64,000 nt of DNA, taken from contig OZ038422.1 in assembly GCA_964036155.1 (NCBI GenBank), forward strand, positions 81,429,201 through 81,493,200. Reading direction: 5' to 3'. The stretch's first letter is position 1; each line of letters opens with the position of its first letter. Positions 1 to 11,500 of the stretch are shown here, one piece after another. This DNA comes from Diploscapter coronatus (Eukaryota > Nematoda > Chromadorea > Rhabditida > Rhabditidae). The notes under the pieces were generated by a model. It had not been told where the DNA came from. It was given only the letters and a program-made list of their open reading frames with translations, and ran no database searches. Made by a program: the position numbers and the translations under genes.

Positions 1-340
1 TTTTATGCAATAAAATCAACTCTCAGTTTAATAGATTTCCCGGCAATTATATAGATAAAGTAATAATGATTTTGACGATATTTGAAAATCATTCAAGATA
101 GTGTAGTTGAAGTAAAAAACCATTTTTCATAAAAAAGGAAAATTGTTCGAATTACAATGACTAACTAACACACTCTTCAGAAATATCGAAAAAACAAAAA
201 AAAAAAAAAAAACGTCCATTTGGACAGTGCAAATGGGCGTCTATTCGGGAAAAATCACAATTATCTGCAAATAGTACAATTTTAAAAATCTATTCATTTA
301 GCTAAAATGAATAAAATGTTTAGTCATTCTGAATCTCAAC
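1..340. other. AT-rich intergenic DNA
   Basis: No convincing exon or RNA gene is visible. There is a run of about 19 A near 193-211. Confidence 0.6.
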
Positions 341-600
341 CGATGGTCTAGCGCAGTGGTTGCGTGTCACTGTCTAGAGCAGGGTCTCAAGTTCGCCCTC
401 GCCTCAACTGAATACCAAAGGATTTAAGAAATGTCGGTAGTGGATAAAAGCCACGAGAAATTAGCCTCAAATCCCTCGACTGTTGCACACAGCAACAGTC
501 TGTCTTCGGGACGGGCCACTAGTCCTGTGTGGCTAGAATAGGCCGACTTGACCCATAAATGGACTGAGGATAGCCGACCCTACCTAATGGGGAATAATTA
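341..600 (+). repeat. tRNA-derived SINE-like repeat
   Basis: The head looks like a tRNA: an A-box-like TGGTCTAGCGCAGTGG at about 344-359 and a B-box-like AAGTTCGCCCTC at about 389-400, spaced as in a Pol III promoter. About 200 bp of non-tRNA sequence with short GC-rich hairpins follows, which is the usual SINE body. A tRNA fold with a proper acceptor stem is not apparent, so it is unlikely to be a functional tRNA gene. The 3' end is uncertain and I did not find flanking duplications. It resembles the tRNA-like unit at about 61,720 in its anticodon-arm and B-box region. Confidence 0.6.
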
Positions 601-1357
601 AAAGCTAGGAAACAACTGCATTAATAAATTAATTTTAAAATACCTCTATGGTTCTTCTTTTTATTTTCATATATTAAGAATTTCTCAAGAAGGTATTAGT
701 AATATTGTATCTAGGTTCATATCAGACGGAGCATTATGTATGAATCCACCAACTTAATCAGATAATTCGCAGCTCAAGACGTTCGAAAAAAATTCGTCAG
801 TTTTCTGCTCATAATCAGGCGTTAATGCTTGGAAGTTTTAAAATTTAACTAATATGCAAGTAGAGTCCCCAAGCAGATATGTCGAATTTATGTTTCGGAC
901 AAAAGCTTCGTGCAGAAATGTTACTAGGGATGTAAATAAGACTTTCGTGAAAAAAAAAGAATTTTCTTACCGAAAAATCGCAAAAAAAATCTGTCATTCA
1001 AAATAAACATTTTCGCAAGCGAAACATTGCTTGTGGTTGGTTGCGTGCGGCTATTTTGTTCTGATTTTTTTGCAGAGCCATCTTATCAGGTTTATCGTCG
1101 ATCTAGATAGGGTTTTTAAGACGTGTTGAGTTTGAAGGGCACTTCCTCCAAAATCTGCTTCAAACTACCACGTTTCTATCACACGCATTTTTGCAAAGCT
1201 GTGAAGTTTGAGGACCCTACATATACCCTTTCACTCTAGAACTGACTATCTGTAACTTATTTACTAGAAAACCAACGAGCATTAGGATTAAAACTGTCGA
1301 AAATTGACGCGAACTGTTATTGATTAAGTGAAGAGCACTCTACATTGTCTAATTTAA
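601..1357. other. intergenic DNA upstream of the secreted cysteine-rich gene
   Basis: AT-rich with no supportable exon. It presumably includes the promoter of the next gene. Confidence 0.5.
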
Positions 1358-3190
1358 ATGAATCAAACTTATTCGAACTACTCTATAAACAAAATATTAT
1401 TCATTATAGTTGTGTTTGTTATCTTCTGTTGTCGAGGTGAAGGTGAGTTTCGAGAAAAATACCAGATGCATTTTGAATCATATTCTCATAACCAACGAAA
1501 ATAAACATTAACTCATGAACTGAATAATGCGTGATTTCAAGAACACCAGCATTGTTATCTTCCTTAACTACTTCACCAATCAGTACAATTATGAAAAGTT
1601 GCATAGATTTATTCAATAGTTTAGATGCATGTTCTGCCTGCTTACCACTTCCAACGATTCTGCAGCCGAAAGTATGAATTCGATTTTGGATACAAACCAA
1701 TAGTGCTGAATTAAAATTATATCATCGAGAAAATTTTAGGATTCTGGAGCTAAATGTACGAATGCACCAATCTTAGGAAGTTTGACTGCCGCCGATCAAG
1801 TTGATGAAAATACATGCAGGTATTCTTCCGATATTATTTGAGTTTGATGAAGTTTTATCAAAAATGTAAACAAGTTTTTTTTTTTAATTTTAGATATCGT
1901 ACCCAATGTAATGACGTAACTTCAATCGTTGCACACTACACTGACAAAAATGAAAGTAGCTGTTTGACTGGTCTGCTCTACATGTACTACTCGTGCATAA
2001 ATTCGACTTGGATGGCAGAATTTGGTGGTGATTATTATCCAGGCGTCGATCAGCTATACTGCTATGAGAGCGATGAAAGTAATCCTAATATTTTACACAT
2101 TTTAGCAAGATATCGATAAAGATTAGAACATATTTAATGAAATTTTCGTAAAAAGTAAAAACATAAAATGTTATTTTAAAAAAATTCCTATTTAGATTCG
2201 TGCACCAAATGTCCAAATTCAATACAGCCCCTTCAACCTGGGGTAATTAACTATAAAAACATCTAAAGATAAATTTATTTAGAATGAAACAAAATGTGAA
2301 AATGATTACCAAACTATTACATCTAGTACACTGAAGAATGTAACAGATGATGACGGCGTATGCTCGTAAGATGTTATTTAACTCACAATAAATGAACTAT
2401 ATAGTGGCGGGTAAAAGTGTGAACTAAAATTCTCAAATTTAACACGAAGAGTTAACATTTACATGAACGAACCATTCTGAAATTTGTCACAAATGAAGAA
2501 GAATAGAAGGCAAATGCATTCGCCTAATTTCAAAAAATTTCGTGGAAATAATTTTGCTGAATTAAAAAAATCTTTTGTTCCAAACTCATTCTTGCCACCA
2601 TCACTGTAAAATAGTATTAGTAACTTATTTTAAGGTATCAAGTCTCATGTGAAAGACCAGCCTCTGGTACGTTGGTGTATTTAACAGGCATAGATACGCC
2701 TAAGTGCGAATATTTTTTGAACGATTTGGGTGTTAGTTATAAATGTTTCAACGGAAAATGGACTATATCAGCCTGTAATAATACTGAATGCCAATTATTT
2801 AGTTATCACGAATTTGGCGAAATTCATTGCGTTGGGCCAAAGAGTAAGGCAGCATGTAACTAAATATATATTTAAAAAAAAAAAAACATTTATAATTTAT
2901 GAATATGGTCTCGGACCGCTTTAGAGACATTTCATCTTACTTAAAAGAAATGATTAGTTAATTGCGATCGGGTTGAGTTTGTCACTGAAAAATGAAATTT
3001 AGCTACTACAGCATTGACAACTAAAGGAACGACTACGCTTTCAACTTTGCAATCAACAATCATCTATTCGTCAACCTATTCGACTCATAATACATCGATT
3101 CCACAAACATCGATGAAGCCTATCACCTCGAGTTTTGCGACTGTTAGAATGCATTCACTTATTCTTCTATTTTTTCCCCTTTTTCTCTAG
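1358..3190 (+). CDS. secreted, probably GPI-anchored protein with two tandem C6/DUF281-like cysteine-rich units
   Basis: I read eight exons: 1358-1442, 1625-1671, 1740-1819, 1894-2078, 2196-2242, 2283-2365, 2635-2855 and 3003-3190. All have GT-AG borders and compatible phases, giving about 311 residues. The N-terminus has a hydrophobic stretch (ILFIIVVFVIFCC) acting as signal peptide. Two homologous units follow, each encoded by a 47-bp exon (CxxC or CxxCP), an 80/83-bp exon and a 185/221-bp exon, with six or more cysteines each. A Thr/Ser-rich stalk precedes a hydrophobic C-terminus (LILLFFPLFL), typical of a GPI-attachment signal. The cysteine spacing and the NGKW motif recall nematode C6/DUF281 proteins, whose function is unknown; extracellular surface display is inferred. 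The equal exon pattern implies duplication of an exon triplet. An AATAAA lies near 3220. Confidence 0.75.
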
Positions 3191-3321
3191 CCTCTACACT
3201 AACATTTTATTGCTTTGGACAAATAAATCGATAAATGATGAAATTTCTTATCGGTTTTCATTCGGTTTCGTTACGTTTGAATAAAATTTTAAATTCTCAA
3301 ATTTTATGCTTATTTAGAGGA

Positions 3322-4607
3322 ATGCTCTCAAATTTACCTGTCGAAATTATATTGTTGATTTGCCAATATCCCGAATTCAACGAACTGGGACAATTGGCCT
3401 GGACTAACAAGCGAATGATGCAAATAATCAAGAAACATCTGCCGATAGTACTCGTGCTCGAGGGGAAAATTTTATTTTACCGTAAGAAATTATGTTGAAA
3501 GCTAAGTAAGAAGTTTTGAAATAATCTGTAATAATTTAGTTCATTATCGAAATAATGATGATAAAGATGAAGGAGGAATATGCTTGTTCAATTCATATAC
3601 CTACTTAGTAGAAGGGATTGCAAAATTCCACAATTATTATGCGCCATATGAAGTAGCAACTACACAAAGTAAAGTAAATTCTTATGTTCGTTATTTTTAA
3701 TAATTTCTCGGACTTCAGATGTTTGGAATTAACAACATTAAATCATTCGAAATATTTGACTTGAATACTCGACAATTGTCAAGAGGTCTTATCAGCAAGT
3801 TCATGAATGATCGATTCAAAGAATTTTACAGGCCCAGATCCTCCTGAAGGACGTAGATTTGCATCTGTGGTTTATTTCAAAGACAAATTGTATTATTTGG
3901 GTGGAAAGGATCCTAAAACAAGTAAACCTACGAATCGAGTTGATGTAAGAAGGTCGAAGGAAAGTCCATGAAATAATTCATTCAGGTTTTAATAGATGGA
4001 AAATGGGAAACAGGGCCTGCTTTTCCTCGTCCAATTATATTTCCTCAAACAATAACATGTGATGGAATTTTATACGGTCACATTATAGCATGCTCATCAT
4101 TGTAATCATGGATATTCAGTTATTGGTGGAGAAAATAGTAAAAAGATATATCGACTATCAGACGATGAACGGAACTGGGTTGAAATTGTAAAGATTCCAG
4201 AAATACGAAAGTTATTTGGAGTTGTATCGCTAAATGGAAGAATTTACATAACTGGAGGAATCGAAGGATATAAGTCGTTAATTTCGTATGATAAATAATG
4301 TATTATTATATATTTAGTTATTATAATGCATGGAAGTCCTGTCTGTGTTTCGACCCCTCAACTCCAATTGATAGTCGAATTTCTCGAATCGCTGATATGA
4401 ATTATGCAAGAGAGAAGCATTCGCTCATTGCCGCTAACGGGAAATTGTATGCAATCGGAGGGTGAGTTGAGATTTTTCACTTTTATACGAAATATTCGTT
4501 AACTTAGATTTCGAACTTTTTATTTTAGAGTATTTTGTAATTCAGTCGAGGAATACGATCCACAAACGAATGAATGGCGGGAAATTGGGGAAATTAACAT
4601 CGAATAA
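3322..4607 (+). CDS. F-box/Kelch-repeat protein, copy 1
   Basis: I read eight exons: 3322-3481, 3540-3673, 3719-3785, 3832-3944, 3986-4076, 4120-4273, 4318-4461 and 4529-4607. They are phase-consistent and encode about 313 residues. Exon 1 carries an F-box-like helix region (NLPVEIILLICQYPEF...LAWTNKRMM). The rest forms Kelch blades with repeated motifs such as KDKLYYLGG, NGRIYITGG, NGKLYAIGG and SVEEYDPQTNEW. F-box/Kelch proteins are generally substrate-recognition subunits of SCF ubiquitin ligases; the substrate here is unknown. The 46-bp intron at 3786-3831 could be mistaken for coding sequence, and the same intron is kept in all copies of this family in the window (40,935-42,232 and 44,504-48,139). 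An acceptor-like TTTAG ends a few bases before the ATG. Confidence 0.85.
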
Positions 4608-4760
4608 AGCTTGATTATAATAATCTCAAATTTCATATAGAAATTTCATTCAATAAATGTGAAATAATAATTTAATTTCGGTGCACATGATACAGACAAC
4701 TCTTGAATGCATTCAAAAGTGATGAGGGATAATTGTAACTGAAAGGAGTTTTGGAATTGC

Positions 4761-4842
4761 CGCAACATGATTTGGAAGGGTGCGTAGTTATTTACTAAAA
4801 CTTTTGGTGGACAAAGTTACGCACCCTTCCAATCATGTTGCG
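4761..4842. repeat. short inverted repeat (MITE-like hairpin)
   Basis: The arms at about 4761-4789 and 4815-4842 are near-perfect reverse complements (core CAACATGATttGGAAGGGTGCGTA), separated by about 25 bp. It lies just downstream of the Kelch gene's polyadenylation region. Confidence 0.7.
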
Positions 4843-4883
4843 ACACTTTCAAACGAATTTTACTACTAAAAATGTATTGCGAC

Positions 4884-4957
4884 CAAGGGTATACGCGGTC
4901 CGTAAAAATTGAAATCCGGACATTAATTAACGTCGAATCCGGGTCCGTACATCCCTG
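4884..4957. repeat. dispersed short repeat with GTCCGTACATCCCTG end
   Basis: The right end reads GGGTCCGTACATCCCTG and the left end is a degraded reverse complement (AAGGGTATACGCGGTCC), with an ATTAATTA core. Close relatives occur at 42,708-42,771, 58,888-58,930 and 59,217-59,292, so this is a short palindromic mobile-repeat family. Confidence 0.6.
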
Positions 4958-7900
4958 CCCAAGACTAAATCCTGTCCCTGTCATTATCTTATACAAGTCT
5001 GTTTCTGCTTTTCACATTGCCCTGCACACCTATAACTTAACCAGTCTCAAATACTCGATACTTGGACAAGTAAGGAAAATCGAAAGTTTAATTATAGATA
5101 GAGCAGATAATGCCGTGTAAGACTAGGCTATGAAAGTAGTAAAAAAATCTATGAAATTAGCTACTAAATGCTACGAGTAAGCATTTTTGCAAGATACACT
5201 TTTGAGCGCAACGACTGCTCCCCTTATGAGAGAATAGATTGTTTTCCAGCTCTAGTAAAATGCGAAGACCTTATCAAGATTGATAAACGTCAATAAAATT
5301 CCGGAAAAAAGAATAATTTCGACAATTTTTGATTTCCAAATTGGTGAATTGTCTAGCATTGATTTTTATCTCCATCGTTAGGATACGGCCATTTTAATGC
5401 ACGTATAGTAAAGTTGTTCACTCTTTTTGCTCACTTGTGTGTTGATATCATCCTGTTTGCGATTTCATTCCGATTCACCCATGCAAGGGATCTGCTCAGT
5501 TTGGGATTCGGATTTCCATTTCCATCGCACTTCTTTTCATTCTCTTTTATCTGCCCTCCTCTCTTCACACTTCCCTTTCCTCTCCTTTCCCTCTGCCATT
5601 TTCTCTGTTTGATTAGAGCCTCAAGCTGTCAATGGCTCTGCTTCTGCTTTGCTACTGAATCTCATCTTTATTCGCCACTTTCAAAGTAAGAAGTTCAGTG
5701 TCGAAAGTAAGGGTTCAACTTTTTCATGATAGTTTATCTTCTAAATTTTAGTAAAGTTTGGCAACCATTGAATTATTTTACATCTTCCATTTTCCTATGA
5801 TTTTCCTCCATTCTGCACTTTTGCCCAAATTGAGAACGAGCACACGCCGGAATTAATTTATTTGTGCGTTGCATTGGAATGAGCAAAAATAAAAATCCAC
5901 TTCGATGAATTCTTTGTCAAAAAGCAGAAGAATTATTTGACTTTTTGAAAAATCATAAAACTATCTTTCTATGTAGAAAAATTCTTTTGAATAGCCCATC
6001 ATGATTTATCGAAATACTATTCTTATTCTCAATCATTTTATTTTCACTTGAAAAGCTACAATTTATAATTGGTGAAGATCGACTTTTTTATTATTAAAAT
6101 ATTCATCCTGATTATTACTAATTTATTTACTTCCCATGCAAATTACACGCCAGCTGCGTCCACTCCCAATCAGAACTTGACAGACGAAATGTGTGCGTTT
6201 TTCGAGTTGGACAAGTGAAGAGACATCTCCAAAAGAAGAAAGGAATAATAAGAAAGGAATGCAAAAGCGAATGCGAAATTGCATTGTCGCTGTAGCAGTC
6301 CTCTTCTCTATCTTCATCTGAGAATCCATTCAGCCTTTAGCACTTCTCCGCTCTTTCAGAGCAGCTTTACCTTCCCTTTCCTCACTGCTTAACTGCAACT
6401 CTTCTCAATCAACGTCGAGCCCTTGCCAATCCATTCCTTTCTCAAATAACCCTAACTTTTCATTCCTTTCTAATGTCTTTATTGCACATCTTCTAGGATA
6501 ATTTATTGCTAATTGCTATTTTGTGCATATCGTTATTGCGAATTAACTGGCAGATATGATCGAGTCTTTGTTGACAGCGCTTTGATTTGGAAGGGAAATC
6601 CGAAGAGAAGGAGGGAGCTGGAATGAGGCAGAGAGACAGAGATTAGAGCAAAAAGAGGAGCGCGAGAAAACCCGTCAAATGAAAACTAAATATTTGAAGT
6701 TGAAAATTTGGTGCTGAAATGAGATAAAAGTTTAATGAAGGTTTTGGGGAGTATCGTCTCATTTTCGGAATTTATTCTGGCTCATTTTTTAATACATCGG
6801 CATTTATTTTTTTATAGCAAAACTTTTATGATGAAATTAGTATCGTATCATTTAGGAAGTTTATCAGACATTTTCAAATTTGAAAACGCTGATCTAATGA
6901 TCTAAAATGATTCGTTCTTTTACCAAAAAACTTAAATTTCTTTAATAATTTTTCAGTTTGAAAATTTAGTCATTCCAAAATTGCAAATTGTATACCATTT
7001 TTCCTTCAAAATATTTTAATTCGGATACACACCATTTCTTCTAAAGATATTCTTAGGGATTACTTGAATTTTAGCTTTATAAAGTGCGTGCGAGATCAGA
7101 ACTGAGACAAATTTGCTTAAAAGAAACTCCGGAAATGATAAATTTCTCTTTCACTTTTAACGTGCTAGTTAGTTTCTAAAATTTATACCTGGATGGTAGA
7201 ATTATATCGTAGAGCGGTTTAAAATCTTATTTTTCTACAAATTTTATCTTCTAATCTAATAAATTGGTGCATCTAATTACTGAATAATAGATCAATTACA
7301 ATTGCCGTGAGAAATTTGCCTATAATTAGTCCTAGCGCATTTCCTGTCCTCCTCTGCAGACTGCAGTATCCATGCATGCATTCTTTCTGTCTTTCCTGCC
7401 ACTGTTTCACCTGATTTTCCATTCCGTTCACATTCATTCACGTTGCCGACCAGACATAATTTATGAGACTTGGAAGCTCGGCTCGAAATGTGTTGGTGCA
7501 TCGCGAATTGCAGCGAATTCAACGAGCTGCGTGGATTGTCGATTCGATGCATTTCTTGTATATTCCTTGTATCGAGGCATCAAGCGGAATGCTCACATTC
7601 ACCTTCGATTTGCAGATTTCCACTGCCATTCTGCATTTCCTGTTGCTGTGCTGCTACCCCTGTCCCTGTGACTTTCACACTCCTTTCCGTTCTTCCAAGC
7701 ATATTCTTTCCATTTTAGGATTTATTACTTTTCGAATAATATCATCATGTGATTTCAAAATTCCCTTTCTCACGAACTTTATCAGGTTTTTGTAGAGAAA
7801 CATTTCTCGAACATTTGCACAACTTTATTCCTCACTGATTATACCAGCATTTACATTTGAAGCTAACCCTATCAAGGAGAGCTCAACTGATGTCATATCG

Positions 7901-8571
7901 CTTCTGACTAATTTTTTCACCACTAGAGGTTCTTCAATATCCCGATCACAATTCTTAGGTCAAAAAGTGCAACCATGAACTTTTTATTTTTCAGATCTCT
8001 TCTATCCCTAAAATATTCTTCCAAATACTAAATTTATCAAGTTTGTTGTCATTTCATTTTCATCGACGGCGGATTTTCATGAGTAATTTCGTGAAATCTG
8101 CGATGATGTTCAAAATTAAGGGTCATGCAAACGAATTATGTCATTTTTAGCGATTTATCTTCACGTTATTCAACCGTATATTTTTTCGTCGCCAGAAATT
8201 TACCGGCAAAATATGTGAAAGGATAAACTATCGCATTACAGATGACAGCTCAATCAGACAGGCAACAGTCGTGGATTTTCTTGCGAGTTGTATTGCCCTG
8301 AGCAGTCCAGTCTTGCATCCTCCTTTTCCCGTCCTCCCTGCTTTCACTCTCCCCTCGCTTCTGCCCCACTGCCCTTCGTCTTCTGCCCTCCTTCTGCATC
8401 CCTCTCTTCTCTCGTCATTCAAGCTCCACCCAGATGCTCAAAGTGTATGTTCTTTTTCCATTCCTTTTACTCCATATTTCCATGACCTACTACGAAAATT
8501 TCCGGTCATCTAATTGACCGATGACGCATTTCTAATGATTATCACTGACCCCTGAGGCGCTCCTGCAGAGA
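4958..8571. other. long non-coding stretch upstream of the alpha2-delta gene
   Basis: Contains several pyrimidine-rich tracts (about 5500-5620, 7370-7700, 8310-8420) and open frames made of low-complexity Ser/Pro/Leu/Phe codons. I could not link any of these into a gene by phase-compatible splicing. It may hold regulatory sequence or a 5' untranslated exon of the channel-subunit gene. Confidence 0.45.
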
Positions 8572-11500
8572 ATGACCTGCCCATATTCCCTCCTAATCGT
8601 TCTCTTCAGATTTTCCCTATTCATTCTGGTGTACTGTACTGTCGAGGATGCTCCATCCAGTCTGCCTCAATTCGCCAACAAGCTCATCAACGAATTCGAG
8701 CATCAGAGCAGGGTCAATATCGTTGAAGAGGTAATTCGTTTTATCGTGGAATTGTTTGGTCTCAATATGAGAAGCATTGCGTTAGTGCATTTATTGCAAT
8801 TCCATATCACTTTTTCCTAGAGGAATTTCGAATGCTGTGACATTATAGCATACGAAAGTCATATAGAGTAGGCGACAAAGATTTATCAGATCTTTTGTAT
8901 CTGTCGCTAACAATGAGACGTCTACTATTTGCAAATGTCTTCATTATCAAAGAGGAAAATGGCGAAATTAGGTTAACTCTACAAATTTTCGTAATGATAA
9001 CTCGATGCTAGATATACGGGGGCATCAATTTCTTATCCTCTTGCATCGATACGATTTCTTATTTCTCAATTCCATCCCGTTTTGTCATCTCATCCGATGT
9101 GTTGTTTGCAGGCATTCGAGCCGGTGAAGAAGCGTCTTCGAGTGCAATCTGAATATCCGCGGGCAGTGCTCGAACAGGCCAGGCAGCATCTCGACGAGCT
9201 CTTCGGCAATCGAGTCACAGCCCTCAAGGCAAGCCATCTTTTCGTCCTTCTCCTTCCACGCTCCCCTTCTAGATACTCATTTCCAAGGTCTTTTCATCCA
9301 GCTAAAATATAATTATAGAAGAGAATATGAGCCTCTTCTGTCTTCGTGCCCGAGTCCCTGAGTGTCTGCCTTTCCTTGCAATTCTCGCGAAAGAAGAGCG
9401 CCAACGAATGTCAGTTTCATAATGAAAAGCGACAAGTTGAATGGCGCGTGGATAAACGCAGTCCAATTGACTGAAACGACTGAACGAGTGCACTTTCTGC
9501 CTCCTGCCTTCTGTCTGCCAACTCACCAATTCACAGTCATTTCTCAAGTCCATTTTCATTCCCAAAGAAGAGGCTTTGCATATTTTGTCTCCTCCTCCTC
9601 TTCTTCTTCCTTTCTGCTTCTTCTTTTCTGTGCTTTTCATGTTGACTTCCAATTAGATGCTTTTGGGGAGGCAGGCAGAAAGATGATCATTCCTTTTCTG
9701 GATGTGAAGGAGTGTAAGATGAGCTGAACGAAGGAATACAGCCAGGGGAATCTCGAATTATCTATCGAACCAGAATCAGAAGAAGTAGATGTTTGCCCGA
9801 CTCTGTCCAACTCCCTTGGGTAATATCACTCACTGCTTTGTCTTCCCTCCCCTCCCTTCCCTTTTCAACCCAATGCATCCCCAAACTCTCCCGTTTCCTT
9901 TCTCCTTTTCTGTCTTTTTTGCTTCTCATTGAATCTGCCTTTGAAAGGAAGCAGGGCGAATTGAATGAATCGGTTGGAGGCACGTAAAGCCAAATGAAAA
10001 GACCGAGGAACTGAAGCTGCACAACTAAAAGAAGAAGGCAATTGGGGGAGGCAGAATTTAGTTGCGGGGAGAGATCACTCAATTGCCAATGAATGAAAAA
10101 TTCTCACGGCATTTGATGAATAGACAAACAAATAATAATCAGTATATTTTGCTGATAAAATGTATCTCTTTATCGTTGAACTTAATTTCCAACAAAGCAG
10201 AAAGATTAATTGAGGAAATGACTTCAGAAACTCGTTAGCGCTGCTGAAGCCTCTGCGCAGCTCTATCGACCATCTGAATATTCGGCATTTGATGTAAATG
10301 AAGAAATGACAATCATCATTTAATGTTATTTCGTTATTTTAGCGAATAGTCCAGGAGGATGACGAAGTGTGCACTCGCTACATGCAACTTATGAACGAGG
10401 TTGATGTGCATGGAAACAGAAGCAATAGGGCTGACATCAACACGGGAATTCATATCAACATCGAGGGTTATCAATGCGGTAGGATTTCTAAATTTTGTAA
10501 TGACGATATATGAAATTTGTTATTACATCTCACAATCACTCGTTTATAAATGTCGTTAGAGATAATGAAGAAATAGATTTTAAAAAATTAATTATAGTTT
10601 AAAAAAGATATCCGTTAACGGTGGTGAATGCAAAATTCTCCTCTCAGATACCCGAGTAATTCGAGACTTCGATTGGACGGGAGCTCCAGTCATCGAAAAG
10701 GCGATGCAGGAGAATGCCAAGCTCGACCCAACCATGAGCTATCAGTACATTGGCACTTATTCGGGACTAACCAGGATGTATCCATGTAAGTTCTTTTTTA
10801 ATAATTTTGCATAGTTGGATTACATTTATACAATTGAATCTTAGAAATTTTTAGAATCGTTAGTTACTGAAAGTTCGATAATGAAATGTCGTAAAATCTT
10901 TTACGTATTTGTTTTATACTTCTAAAAGTGTTACTATTCGTTATTTAAAGAATCCCTTGCCAAATCGTTTTAAAGCAGTAAGTTAAACTCTGAGACAATT
11001 TTAATCTTGAATTTTGATTTATGGCAAAGTGGCAGATTATGATGGATGAAAAGATATTTTTAGAAGAACTGATTGAAAACTGAGAATTTTATACAAATAA
11101 TTAAAAAATCTGTCGAATGATACGAAGACAGCAATTGTCTCATTTATCTTCTCATTCCAGACCGTCCTTGGATAATCGAGCCGGCCCAAATCACGACAGA
11201 TCTCTTCGATCCCGTCTTCAGGCCCTGGTTCGTCAGCACAGAAAGCAAACCGAAGGACGTCGTTTTCCTCGTCGATTTGTGAGTTCTTTTTCGACTTTTT
11301 CCTCCAAATCTTGTATAGTTGAGAGGTGAAAAGTGAGGGTGAAGGCAAAAAAACGATGTGAATGACGGAAATGGAGTGACACGGAGCAGAAACAGAGGGG
11401 TAGACGGAAAATTGCAAGAAAATGACTGGGTTAGAGGAATTTAGGCAGGAGAGATGTGAAAGTGAAGTTTTCGACTAAAATCCATAAACTGGAGAATATG

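Noticed and set aside
1419..1700. 93-codon minus-strand frame
   Set aside because: It overlaps the first two exons and intron of the cysteine-rich gene, whose phase-perfect eight-exon model explains the region better.
3786..3831. Frameshift in Kelch copy 1
   Set aside because: The apparent frame break and stop are explained by a 46-bp intron (GTCTTA...TTTTACAG) conserved in all copies.
5414..8513. Several Ser/Pro/Phe-rich open frames
   Set aside because: They arise from pyrimidine-rich tracts. No conserved motif or phase-compatible exon chain was found.
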